Made by a program: the position numbers and the translations under genes. 64,000 bases of DNA from JBDFMH01 sp047238125 (lineage in GTDB: Bacteria > Pseudomonadota > Alphaproteobacteria > Sphingomonadales > Sphingomonadaceae), in contig NZ_JBDFMH010000004.1 in assembly GCF_047238125.1 (NCBI RefSeq), positions 5,583 to 69,582 on the forward strand. The letters are read 5' to 3'. The notes under the pieces were generated by a model. The model worked only from the letters and a program-made list of their open reading frames with translations, had not been told where the DNA came from and ran no database searches. Positions 7,658 to 15,502 of the stretch are shown here, piece after piece (the first letter of the stretch is position 1; each line of letters begins with the position of its first letter).

Positions 7658-8971
7658 TTATGCGAGCTTGCTGGCGATCGCCTTTATCGCTTTCAGCCCC
7701 GATCCGAACCGGCCGATCGCCTCGCGGTTCTTCTCCAGCTCGCCATAGGGGAGGTAGGATATGTCGAGGTCGGCGACGCGGCTGAACGCGGGCCGCTGCA
7801 ACTGCGCGCGAACGTCCGCCTCGCGCGCGTCGGGCGCGACAAGGAACAGCCCCGCGGTCGCGTGAAGGTCGCTGCCGCTGAGCGCTAGATCGAGCATCCT
7901 GACGATGCCCGAATAGATCGACGTCGAATGCTCCACCTCGAACGCCGCCGCGACGTGATCGCCGTCCCGCTCAAGCCACAACACGTCAATCAACCGGATG
8001 GAGTCCGCGCCCTTCGAGGTCGCAATCGTGTCGGGCAGGCGCTCAAGGCATCCGGCTCCCAAGGCCGATCCGTTGAAGGACCGGCTGCGATCGTTCGCCG
8101 CAATCCACACGTCGTAGCCGAGCGCCAGCCCTAGATCGCGAAGCCACGCCTGGATCTCGGCATGGGTGCGCTCGTTCTCCCCCTGCGCCATCGCGGCCTT
8201 GCTGAGCGTGCGCGCTTCCTCGCGGGCCGCCTCAAGCCGCTGGCCCCACGTCGTCAACGCCGTTCCGCTCCCGTCGAGCGGAGGGGCGGGGTAGCGGTCG
8301 GACCCTACATCGAACAACAAGCCCCCGATCGCGCCAAGGTCGTTCGACAGCAGGTCGCGATGCCGGTCGTTCAGGTCGAGGATGCCGGTTCGCATCGCCA
8401 GGAAGTGCTCCCAGCTCCCCAGCTTGACGTTTGCTCCGGTCAGCGCGTTGTAGCCCTTCACGATCGCAGTGTTGAAGGGCGGCACAAGCGTCGGATGAAG
8501 GAAGTAGAGGAGGTTCGCGACCGCTGGCCCGAGCCCCTTGATCTTCAAGCGGTCGATCGCGTGGATATGGCCGATGATCTCCTCGGCCGTATCGCAGCAC
8601 GAACAGGCGTCGAGCAGCCGGCCGAACGCGCGTTGGTTCTCCGAGCTCTCGTAAATGTCGGGGATGCGGAGCTTAGGCTTCCACAAAAAGGCGTGATCCG
8701 CGCCTTTGAAGATTTGCCGCTGTTCGGCGACGGAGTGGACGACGGTTTCGAGCGATGATCCCCGATAGGCGACGCCGAACGTGCCGCGCTCGATCTCGCC
8801 GACCACCTGGGTGATTCCGCGCCGGATCGAACGGAAGTTCTTCAACCGCTCGTCCCAGAGGAACCAACTCCGATAGGTCGCGCTCGGATCGTCCCGCCAG
8901 CGGGAAATCAGGCGACGGACAAGCCCGTCATGGTTGTCGCCTGTGGAGAGGGTATCGATCTGCGCCGCCAT
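7658..8971 (-). CDS. Nuclease-like protein with HhH-type N-terminal domain and PD-(D/E)xK-like C-terminus
   Basis: 437 residues, not firmly recognised. Residues about 140-165 read KIKGLGPAVANLLYFLHPTL, a helix-hairpin-helix-like G-x-G motif seen in DNA glycosylases and nucleases. Residues about 340-380 read RLIDVLWLERDGD then AAFEVEHSTSI, fitting the D-(x)n-E-x-E core of a PD-(D/E)xK fold, followed by IVRMLDLALSG. This suggests a restriction-like DNA-cleaving enzyme; there is no adjacent methyltransferase. ATG at 8971 gives the full frame. It interrupts the copper genes on the minus strand. Confidence 0.5.
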   Translation of the reverse strand: MAAQIDTLSTGDNHDGLVRRLISRWRDDPSATYRSWFLWDERLKNFRSIRRGITQVVGEIERGTFGVAYRGSSLETVVHSVAEQRQIFKGADHAFLWKPKLRIPDIYESSENQRAFGRLLDACSCCDTAEEIIGHIHAIDRLKIKGLGPAVANLLYFLHPTLVPPFNTAIVKGYNALTGANVKLGSWEHFLAMRTGILDLNDRHRDLLSNDLGAIGGLLFDVGSDRYPAPPLDGSGTALTTWGQRLEAAREEARTLSKAAMAQGENERTHAEIQAWLRDLGLALGYDVWIAANDRSRSFNGSALGAGCLERLPDTIATSKGADSIRLIDVLWLERDGDHVAAAFEVEHSTSIYSGIVRMLDLALSGSDLHATAGLFLVAPDAREADVRAQLQRPAFSRVADLDISYLPYGELEKNREAIGRFGSGLKAIKAIASKLA

Positions 8972-9125
8972 ATGTCCCCGTTTTGCCCGGCCCGTGCTAG
9001 CGAGCCGGAATATAGACCTAAGCCGCGGTCCTCATGGCGTCGAGAGTTTCGGGCTTGTCGCAGTTATGTGAGGACAATGCAGCCCAGCCGCGTAGATTCA
9101 GCATACCCGCCATGTCGATAGTGCC

Positions 9126-9156
9126 TTGACCCTGACACGGTGTCAGACCTTACATG
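9126..9156 (+). promoter_or_regulatory. CueR-type promoter with 19-bp spacer
   Basis: -35 TTGACC (9126-9131), 19-base spacer (9132-9150) containing the palindrome CTGACAC-G-GTGTCAG (9132-9146), then -10 TACATG (9151-9156). The overlong 19-bp spacing with a dyad between the boxes is the hallmark of MerR-family activated promoters. The cueR-like gene at the end of this operon is the obvious regulator. Confidence 0.85.
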
Positions 9157-9180
9157 CTCTCGGGTCGAAGGAGTCTCGCC

Positions 9181-11838
9181 ATGAACGACCCTCAATCCCA
9201 TTCCCACGCCGGGGGCTGCGGCTGCTCGAAGCCCACGCCCGCGCCCAAACCGGCTCGTGCTGCTGCGCCCTCGTCCTGTTGCGGGGGCGGCTCAGCCGCA
9301 CCGGCTCCCGTCGAGCACCATCACGCCAAGCCGGGGGGCTGCTGCTCGGGCGGCAAGGCAGGAAATACCGCCGAAATGGTCAAAGACCCTGTGTGCGGCA
9401 TGGTGGTCGATCCCGTGAAATCACGGCATCATGCCGAGCATGAGGGGCGCGATTTTTACTTTTGCAGTGCCGGCTGTCGGGCCAAGTTCATCGCCGATCC
9501 CGATGCTTTCCTCGGCGCGCACGCTGGGCATCATCATGGCGACGCCGCGGCGACCGTAAAGGACCCGGTGTGCGGGATGACGGTCGATCCGGCGAAAACG
9601 GCGCACCATGCCGAGCACGACGGCCACGCCTATTATTTCTGTAGCGCGGGGTGCCGGACGAAGTTCGTCGCCGACCCTGACGCTTATCTGAGCGGCAAGC
9701 CGCGTCCTGAGCCGATGGCGACGCCGGGTGCGATGTGGACGTGCCCGATGCACCCGGAAATCCGCCAGGAAGGGCCGGGAACCTGCCCGATCTGCGGCAT
9801 GGCGCTCGAACCGGAAGAACCGTCGCTCGATGATGCGCCCAACCCCGAGCTGGTCGATTTCACGCGTCGGCTGTGGGTGGCCGGCGTGCTCACCATCCCG
9901 CTGCTGGTCGTCTCGATGTTCGCCGAAATGCTCGGGCTGCATGTCGTCAGCCCGGCCGCGTCCCCTTGGGTCCAGCTCGCGCTCACCGCGCCGATCGTGC
10001 TGTGGGCGGGTGCGCCGTTCTTCGTGCGAGGGTGGCAGTCGCTCCGCACCCGCCACCTCAATATGTTCACCCTGATCGCGATCGGGGTGGGCGCGGCGTT
10101 CCTCTACAGCCTGGTCGCGACGCTAGCGCCGGGCATCTTCCCTGACACCTTCCGCACGCATGGCGGGATGGTGCCCGTCTATTATGAGGCGGCCGGCGTC
10201 GTCGTGGCGCTGGTGCTGCTCGGACAGGTGCTCGAACTGCGCGCCAGGGCGGCGACGGGGCGCGCGATCCGCGCGCTCATGGACTTGGCCCCCAAGACGG
10301 CGCGCCGGTTGCGCTCGGACGGCTCTGAGGAAGAAGTCGGCCTTGCCGACGTGGCCGCGGGCGATCGGCTGCGGGTCCGCCCTGGCGAAGCCATCCCGGT
10401 CGATGGCGTCGTGGTCGAGGGCCGGTCCTCGGTCGATGAGTCCATGCTCACCGGGGAGCCTGCGCCCGTCGTCAAGGAAGTCGACGCGCCCGTCACCGGG
10501 GGCACCGTCAATACGACGGGCAGCCTGGTCATGGAGGCGCGCGCGGTCGGCTCCGATACGATGCTCGCCCGCATCGTCCGGATGGTCGCGGAAGCGCAGC
10601 GCAGCCGTGCACCAATTCAGGCGGTCGCCGATCGCGTCTCGGGCTGGTTCGTCCCGCTGGTCGTGCTCATCTCGATCGCGACGTTCGTGATCTGGTCGCT
10701 GGTCGGCCCTGAGCCGCGCATGGGCCATGCCCTGCTCAATGCCATCGCCGTCCTGGTCATTGCCTGTCCCTGCGCCCTCGGGCTCGCCACGCCCATGTCG
10801 ATCATGGTCGGCACGGGGCGCGGCGCGCACGCCGGCGTGCTGGTCAAAAATGCGGAGGCCCTGCAGGGGCTGGAGAAGGTCGATACGCTGGTCATCGACA
10901 AGACGGGCACGTTGACGGAAGGCAAGCCCAAGCTCGTCGCCATCGAGGCGACAGGCGCGATCGAGGAAGGCGAGCTGCTGGCGCTCGCCGCTGCGGTCGA
11001 GGCGCAATCCGAACACCCGCTCGCCCACGCGATCGTCACGGCCGCCAAGGAACGCGGAGTGCAGCTCGGCGCGGTCGCGGATTTCGCCTCGCAAACCGGG
11101 CTGGGTGTCAGCGCCACGGTGGAGGGCCGCCAGGTCGTGATCGGCAACGCCGCTCAATTGCGCCGGATCGGGGCCGATCCCGCTCCGCTCGAGAAAGCCG
11201 CCGACCGTCGCAGGCGCGAAGGGGCGGGCGTCATGCTGATCGCGGTCGACGGACAGCTCGCCGGCCTGGTCGCGGTCGCCGATCCGGTGCGTGACAGCGC
11301 TAGAGAGGCTATTGCCGCGCTCCGTAAGGAGGGGCTTCGGGTCGTGATGCTGACGGGCGATAATCGCACGACGGCCGATGCTGTCGCGCGCGCCGTGGGC
11401 GGGCTCGACGACGTGCGCGCCGATCTGCGACCTGAGGACAAGGCCCGGATCGTTGCCGAGCTGAAATCGAGCGGCGCGCGAGTGGCGATGGCTGGCGACG
11501 GCATCAACGACGCGCCGGCACTGGCGGCTGCCGATGTTGGCCTGGCGATGGGCACGGGCACGGACGTGGCAATCGAAAGCGCCGGGATGACGCTCACGCG
11601 CGGCGATCTCTCGGCGATCGTGCGCGCCCGCAAGCTCGCGCACGCGACGATGCGGAATATCCGGCAAAACCTGTTCTTCTCGTTCCTGTTCAATGGGATC
11701 GGCGTGCCGATCGCGGCCGGCGTGCTCTACCCCGTCGCCGGCCTGTTGCTATCACCCATGCTAGCGGGCGCGGCAATGGCGCTCTCGTCCTTCACCGTCG
11801 TTCTGAACGCGCTGCGGCTCAACGCGGTGAAGCTGTGA
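9181..11838 (+). CDS. Cu(I)-exporting P1B-type ATPase with two YHS domains
   Basis: 885-residue inner-membrane copper exporter. In order: Cys/His-rich N-terminus (GGCGCSKP, SSCCGGG); two near-identical YHS domains at about 67-110 and 126-170 (VKDPVCGM... YYFCSAGCR); a heavy-metal-binding domain at about 186-211 (WTCPMHPEI, CPICGMALEP); transmembrane helices; TGE motif (SMLTGEPAP); CPC at 529-531; DKTGT at 573-577; hinge AGDGINDAPALAAADVG. ATG at 9181 has GGAG just upstream and lies about 18 bases from the predicted transcription start. The cueR gene overlaps its stop codon. CPC plus HMBD/YHS indicates Cu(I), with Ag(I) possible. Confidence 0.95.
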   Translation: MNDPQSHSHAGGCGCSKPTPAPKPARAAAPSSCCGGGSAAPAPVEHHHAKPGGCCSGGKAGNTAEMVKDPVCGMVVDPVKSRHHAEHEGRDFYFCSAGCRAKFIADPDAFLGAHAGHHHGDAAATVKDPVCGMTVDPAKTAHHAEHDGHAYYFCSAGCRTKFVADPDAYLSGKPRPEPMATPGAMWTCPMHPEIRQEGPGTCPICGMALEPEEPSLDDAPNPELVDFTRRLWVAGVLTIPLLVVSMFAEMLGLHVVSPAASPWVQLALTAPIVLWAGAPFFVRGWQSLRTRHLNMFTLIAIGVGAAFLYSLVATLAPGIFPDTFRTHGGMVPVYYEAAGVVVALVLLGQVLELRARAATGRAIRALMDLAPKTARRLRSDGSEEEVGLADVAAGDRLRVRPGEAIPVDGVVVEGRSSVDESMLTGEPAPVVKEVDAPVTGGTVNTTGSLVMEARAVGSDTMLARIVRMVAEAQRSRAPIQAVADRVSGWFVPLVVLISIATFVIWSLVGPEPRMGHALLNAIAVLVIACPCALGLATPMSIMVGTGRGAHAGVLVKNAEALQGLEKVDTLVIDKTGTLTEGKPKLVAIEATGAIEEGELLALAAAVEAQSEHPLAHAIVTAAKERGVQLGAVADFASQTGLGVSATVEGRQVVIGNAAQLRRIGADPAPLEKAADRRRREGAGVMLIAVDGQLAGLVAVADPVRDSAREAIAALRKEGLRVVMLTGDNRTTADAVARAVGGLDDVRADLRPEDKARIVAELKSSGARVAMAGDGINDAPALAAADVGLAMGTGTDVAIESAGMTLTRGDLSAIVRARKLAHATMRNIRQNLFFSFLFNGIGVPIAAGVLYPVAGLLLSPMLAGAAMALSSFTVVLNALRLNAVKL

Positions 11839-12218
11839 ACATCGGGGCGGCGTCGGACGCCAGCGGCGTCTCCCAACGCATGATCCGTCATTACGAGAAG
11901 ATCGGCCTGGTGCCCGCGCCGCCTCGGCGCGGGAGCTACCGGGACTATGATGACGCCGATGTTCACCGGCTGCGGTTCATCGCCAATGCGCGCGACTTGG
12001 GATTCCCGGTCGAGGAAATCCGCACGCTGCTCGGTCTGTGGTCGGATCGCGGTCGGTCGAGCGCCGAAGTAAAGGCATTGGCGGAAGCGCGCGCTGCCGA
12101 GCTGGGTCGTAAGGTGCGTGCGCTGGAAGCTATGCGGCGCTCCCTTACGGGCCTCGCCCAGGCCTGCCACGGCGATGATCGGCCTGATTGCCCGATCATC
12201 GATCGGTTGGCTGAATAA
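11835..12218 (+). CDS. cueR: Copper-responsive MerR-family regulator CueR
   Basis: 127 residues: MerR winged helix-turn-helix (SQRMIRHYEKIGLVPAP), dimerisation helix, and the C-terminal loop CHGDDRPDCPII with Cys 111 and Cys 119, the two-Cys Cu(I) site of CueR. SAEVK at about 76-80 replaces the Cys 77 found in divalent-metal MerR sensors, supporting monovalent Cu/Ag sensing. Starts with GTG that overlaps the ATPase stop (GTGA), so it is translationally coupled and autoregulated through the promoter at 9126. Confidence 0.92.
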   Translation: MNIGAASDASGVSQRMIRHYEKIGLVPAPPRRGSYRDYDDADVHRLRFIANARDLGFPVEEIRTLLGLWSDRGRSSAEVKALAEARAAELGRKVRALEAMRRSLTGLAQACHGDDRPDCPIIDRLAE

Positions 12219-12228
12219 CCGGACGCCG

Positions 12229-12838
12229 TCAGCGGCTCCGGTCCTTATCGCGCGGCGCCTGCGTCGGGGACGCGCGGCTGATTTCGCCGTCCAGCGATCC
12301 GCCCGTCTTTATCCGATCGGCGAGGAGCTGGCGCGTCGACTCCCCGATGGTTCCCACCATGCGCGCGCTCTCGCCCCGATCGCGCGCGGTCTTCATGGCC
12401 GCGTCGACGATCGCCTGGGCGGGCGCGAGGCGGGGATCGGCTTGGTTCTTCTCCGCCGTGTTCTTCAGGAACAGCTCAGCAAGGCGCTCCTGGCCCGGAG
12501 AGTGGCCGGGGGGCAAGATCGGCCGCTCCAGCGACCGCACGGCGCGCTGAAGCTGCGCCGGCTGCTGGCTGTTGATCTGGACGCCGAGCGCGGCGCCGAT
12601 CTCCCGCACCCGCTCCAATGGCGTCTGCTGGGGCGTCACGACGGCATCGACCTGACGAACGCCGAGATAGGTGAGAAGGTGCGATTGGTAAATCGGCCCC
12701 TTGGCGTGGCGGACATAGGCAAGTTCGGTGCGCGCGTTGGCGATGGCGGCGGGGCCGATCCGCGCCTCGGGCGCGAGGTCGCGCTTGATCGCCGCTGCCG
12801 AGAGGACCGCCGCCATGCCGCGATGGTCGCCGGTCAGG
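12229..12838 (-). pseudogene. Fragment of an unidentified plasmid protein, out of frame behind a ParB domain
   Basis: About 200 codons of plausible protein (GDHRGMAAVLSAAAIKRD, ARTELAYVRHAKGPIYQSHL, DAVVTPQQTPLERVREIG, ADPRLAPAQAIVDAAMKTARDRGE) with no start codon of its own in normal context. It follows the ParB-like N-terminal domain in a different frame; the switch lies near 12838-12850. The sequence after the switch does not look like the usual continuation of ParB, so a deletion-fusion is as likely as a single-base frameshift. I do not recognise the family. It converges on cueR with a 10-base gap. Confidence 0.55.
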
Positions 12839-13261
12839 AAGGCGAAGCATTTTATAGACGAAGCTGACCGCCTGACCGAACCGGGCCGCGATTTCCTCGG
12901 CGTCCATGCCGGTGTCGCGGAGCGCCGCGAAGGCGCGGATGCTGTCTGCCGGGTGCATGTCCTCGCGCTGGAAGTTCTCCGCGAGCGACAGTTCGATGGC
13001 CTCTTCCTTGGTGCGAACCTCGACGGGGAAGGTGTCGCTGTTCTTGATCCCCTTGCGCTTCGCCAGTTCCTTGAGGCCGCGATAGCGTCGCCCACCGGCG
13101 AACACATAGAACAGGCCCTCGTCCTCATAGGCGACAAGGTTCTGCAACAGGCCGTGTGCGGCGATGTCGTCGGCCATGCTCTCGACGGCAGACGGCTTCA
13201 CGCGGCGCTGGTTGAGCGGGGAAAGGCGAAGCTGCGACAGCTTGACGGTGATGATACCCAT
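12839..13261 (-). pseudogene. ParB/RepB-like N-terminal domain, truncated
   Basis: About 141 codons of a ParB-type protein: SQLRLSPLNQRRVKPSAVESMADDI, then the conserved AGGRRYRGLKEL, then ELSLAENFQREDMHPADSI and the start of the KorB-type helix-turn-helix (MDAEEIAARFGQAVSFVYKMLRL). The frame then runs into non-homologous sequence. Intact plasmid ParB/KorB-like proteins are several hundred residues. The plasmid's apparent working partition pair is the ParA/RHH system at 43-44 kb, so this is likely a relic of another backbone. Start ATG at 13261 has GGAG upstream. Confidence 0.75.
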
Positions 13262-13303
13262 GATGATGCTCCGTGATCTGTGTTTATTCGGATGGGGGAG
13301 GGG

Positions 13304-13495
13304 TCAGCCTTCGAGGCTCGCGAGTTCATCGAACTCGACCGATGCGCGCGTTGCGCCGTCGCCCGCGTAGGTCGCGCCGGTGCGGGGATAGAAGAACACG
13401 CGCTCGCCACGGCGGTAGGGGGTGCCGTCCGCGCTAGTCCCGTCCACCTTGGCCCGTTTCCAGTAGGGATCGCCCTTGTATCGGGTGTAAGCCAT
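13304..13495 (-). CDS. Small conserved protein of sphingomonad plasmids (KGDPYW type)
   Basis: 63 residues: MAYTRYKGDPYWKRAKVDG, then RRGERVFFYPRTGATYAGDGA and an acidic tail. From memory, similar 60-70 residue proteins occur on sphingomonad plasmids, with no known role. The start has a strong GGAGGAAA ribosome site nine bases upstream, inside the conserved leader element. Codon use and the matched leader support a real gene. Confidence 0.7.
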   Translation of the reverse strand: MAYTRYKGDPYWKRAKVDGTSADGTPYRRGERVFFYPRTGATYAGDGATRASVEFDELASLEG

Positions 13496-13503
13496 TCTCT
13501 TTC

Positions 13504-13700
13504 CTCCTTCTTCCTGCGGCTGAAAGCCGGTTGCCGCAGCAACCGGGTCTGCCTCTCCGGCGAGGAGCGGGACGGGGAGGGAGGAGGAAAATCGATGGCC
13601 TTGGCGCGGGCAGGCCGCCCTAGCGCGGCCGACGCCCCTTAGGGCGTCGGGTGCCGCGCTTGGCGGACCACACGGGGCCGTCTATTTTCCTGCGGGAACG
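13504..13700 (-). promoter_or_regulatory. Structured 5' leader element, copy A
   Basis: Non-coding region directly upstream of the 63-residue gene and closely similar to 46380-46540, upstream of ardC. Conserved blocks: 13517-13600 and 13654-13697. Read on the minus strand it has outer pairing AGGAAAAT (complement of 13684-13691) with ATTTTCCT (complement of 13584-13591), a variable inner hairpin, a pyrimidine-rich tract, a perfect CCGGTTGC/GCAACCGG hairpin and a purine-rich ribosome site. The outer stem differs from copy B by compensatory changes, which argues for a selected structure. Confidence 0.6.
13622..13660. other. Long hairpin inside leader copy A
   Basis: AGCGCGGC-CGACGCCC (13622-13637), loop CTTA, GGGCGTCG (13642-13649), bulge GGT, GCCGCGCT (13653-13660). 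Sixteen paired bases. This insert occupies the position of a shorter GC-rich hairpin in copy B. Confidence 0.6.
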
Positions 13701-13794
13701 AAAGGGCAGCAGCCCTGGTGTTCCCCGCGCTGGCGGGCCTCCGGGGGAGGGCCGCGGCGCCGAGAACCGAGATCCGCGCATCTGCGCGGGCAGC

Positions 13795-13816
13795 AGGTGT
13801 GCCACGTGGCACACCT
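13795..13816. promoter_or_regulatory. Perfect 22-bp palindrome
   Basis: AGGTGTGCCAC at 13795-13805 and its exact reverse complement at 13806-13816 (centre CACGTG). In a 460-base gene-free stretch between the 63-residue gene and cadR. It has the form of an operator for a dimeric regulator; the binder is unknown. Confidence 0.55.
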
Positions 13817-13852
13817 CACGCGAGGATCGTCACCCGTATGGGCCGAGACGCC

Positions 13853-13895
13853 GGCACGGTGGCTCGGTCGGCCGTTCGGCCGATAGAGCCGTGCC
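13853..13895. other. Interrupted 43-base stem-loop
   Basis: GGCAC (13853-13857) pairs with GTGCC (13891-13895), GGCTC with GAGCC, and TCGGCCG with CGGCCGA around a TT loop. Lies downstream of cadR (minus strand), so it may terminate that transcript or be part of the relic backbone. No T-run. Confidence 0.45.
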
Positions 13896-13956
13896 CGGCA
13901 GGGTCGCGCCCGCTTTGCTCGTGTCAGCCCGGCGCATCAATTAGCCGGGTTAGATA

Positions 13957-14364
13957 TTAGGTTAAGGCGCTGGCCCTGACCGACGTGAGCGCATCGATCA
14001 ATTTGCATTCGGCGATCGTGGAGGCATCGCATTGGCTGCCCCATCGCACCAGCTCGCTTCGTAAGACGGTAAGGTCTGCCAGCTTGCGGTCGATTTCCTG
14101 GATGTGAAGTTCGGCTATTGCATCGACCTCATCGCATGATCCCCGCGGATCGTCCGCAAGGCGGAGCAGGTCACGGACCTGATCGAGCGTGAAACCCAGG
14201 TCTCGTGCCCGCTTGATGAAGGAAAGTCGGTTTAGGTGCGTGCTGTTGTAGAGGCGGTAATTGCCTCCACTGCGCTCCGGCGGGGCGATCAACCCCTCTG
14301 TTTCGTAGAAGCGCACCGTCTCGATCTTGAGGCCGGTTTGCTTGGCGATCTCACCGATCTTCAT
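13957..14364 (-). CDS. cadR: CadR/PbrR-type MerR regulator
   Basis: 135 residues: helix-turn-helix (MKIGEIAKQTGLKIETVRFYETEGLI), then the metal-sensing Cys set C77 (RGSCDEV), C112 (SQCDA) and C120 (AECKLID). This spacing matches cadmium/lead/zinc sensors CadR and PbrR rather than CueR. Divergent from the CDF/czc operon, with a 66-base intergenic region that carries a MerR-type promoter. It most likely activates that operon on Cd, Zn or Pb. Confidence 0.85.
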   Translation of the reverse strand: MKIGEIAKQTGLKIETVRFYETEGLIAPPERSGGNYRLYNSTHLNRLSFIKRARDLGFTLDQVRDLLRLADDPRGSCDEVDAIAELHIQEIDRKLADLTVLRSELVRWGSQCDASTIAECKLIDALTSVRASALT

Positions 14365-14370
14365 AAGTGC

Positions 14371-14401
14371 TTGACCCTCTAGTGGGATGAGGGTTCATAT
14401 A
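14371..14401 (+). promoter_or_regulatory. MerR-type promoter of the CDF-czc operon
   Basis: -35 TTGACC (14371-14376), 19-bp spacer (14377-14395), -10 CATATA (14396-14401). ACCCTC (14374-14379) and GAGGGT (14389-14394) form a perfect 6-bp dyad with a 9-base centre, as in CadR/ZntR/PbrR operators. Starts six bases upstream of cadR on the other strand. Confidence 0.82.
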
Positions 14402-14430
14402 AGGGGTCCGAACGACGAATCGAGTAGGAC

Positions 14431-15081
14431 ATGGCCGACCATTGTTGCTCAGCAAAGCGCGACACGATCGCTGAACTAGGCCGCAAGGCCAGCCAGCGGC
14501 GCGTGCTGATCGCGGTCATGCTCATCAATCTTGCCATGTTCGTTGCCGAGTTCGGCGGCGGGCTTGTGGCCCGGTCGTCGGCGCTGATGGCAGATTCGGT
14601 CGACATGTTCGGCGACGCGGTCGTCTATGCGCTCAGTCTCTACGCGCTGAACCGCGGCGCCCGCTGGGAAGCGGGCGCGGCGCTCGCCAAGGGCGGCATC
14701 ATCTTGGTCTTCGGTCTGGCGGTGATCGTGGAGATTGGCGATAAAATCGTGAACGGCGTGCCTCCGTCATCGTCGCTGATGCTGACCTTCGGCGGGATCG
14801 CGCTCGCCGCGAACCTCATCTGTCTCGCGCTGCTGTGGCGGTTTCGGGCTGAGAATGTGAATATGTCGAGCACGTTCGAGTGCTCTCGCAACGATGTCGC
14901 CTCCAATATCGGCGTGCTGGTGGCGGCGGGTCTGGTCGGCCTAACCGGATCGGCCTGGCCCGACATCGCAATCGGCGGGATCATCGCCCTGATCTTCCTA
15001 CGGTCCGCGTGGCGGGTGCTAGGTGAAGCGATCCCAGCATGGCGTGTCGCGAATGCACCGGCACGCGAGTTATTGCAATGA
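14431..15081 (+). CDS. CDF-family cation exporter
   Basis: 216-residue cation diffusion facilitator that exports divalent metal in exchange for protons. Begins with a possible metal-binding head (MADHCCSAK), then six helices. Family residues visible in MADSVDMFGDAVVYALSLYAL (H/D-x3-D in TM2) and FECSRNDVASNIGVLVAAGLV (TM5). The C-terminal cytosolic domain is short or absent, as in compact CDFs. First gene behind the CadR-type promoter. The next gene starts within its stop codon (ATGA). Confidence 0.88.
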   Translation: MADHCCSAKRDTIAELGRKASQRRVLIAVMLINLAMFVAEFGGGLVARSSALMADSVDMFGDAVVYALSLYALNRGARWEAGAALAKGGIILVFGLAVIVEIGDKIVNGVPPSSSLMLTFGGIALAANLICLALLWRFRAENVNMSSTFECSRNDVASNIGVLVAAGLVGLTGSAWPDIAIGGIIALIFLRSAWRVLGEAIPAWRVANAPARELLQ

Positions 15082-15443
15082 CATGGAAACGCTTCCGTGT
15101 TAGGGGCGGGTTCGTGCGAACCTTTTTGCCTCTCTTGACATACCTGATGCTGGTCTTGACCAGCTTCTCTGGTATGGCCCATGCCGCCGATCTGGCGGAG
15201 GGCAGTATCGCGGGCGTTGAGTTCACCATTCATACCGCTGGCGACATCGATGAGGTGCCATCGGATTCGGACAAGAACGTCCCGCACCATCATAATTATT
15301 GTCACGGACACGACGTCGGTGCGCCTATGCGCGCTACAATCGAACATGCGCGCGTCCTTACGGCACCCAAGCCGATAATCTCGGCTTCCGCGTCGCTCAA
15401 TGGGCGCACCGGTATGGTCGATTTGAGGCCCCCCCAAGCCTGA
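15078..15443 (+). CDS. Small secreted His-rich protein
   Basis: 121 residues with an N-terminal signal (FVRTFLPLLTYLMLVL, cleavage near AHA-AD) and a metal-binding-looking stretch VPHHHNYCHGHD at about residues 70-82. No family recognised. Overlaps the CDF stop by four bases, and czcC follows, so it is probably a periplasmic metal-binding accessory of the czc operon (inference from position and His content). ATG at 15078 is chosen because it gives the overlap and the signal peptide. Confidence 0.65.
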   Translation: MTWKRFRVRGGFVRTFLPLLTYLMLVLTSFSGMAHAADLAEGSIAGVEFTIHTAGDIDEVPSDSDKNVPHHHNYCHGHDVGAPMRATIEHARVLTAPKPIISASASLNGRTGMVDLRPPQA

Positions 15444-15502
15444 CGTCCGATTTGGGCGCGCGTTGGCGCGCCCTGTCGATTATCGTCAGGAGTTATATTT
15501 TC

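Noticed and set aside
10123..11667. 514-codon minus-strand frame
   Set aside because: Antisense shadow of the copper ATPase; His/Asp/Arg-rich with no domain.
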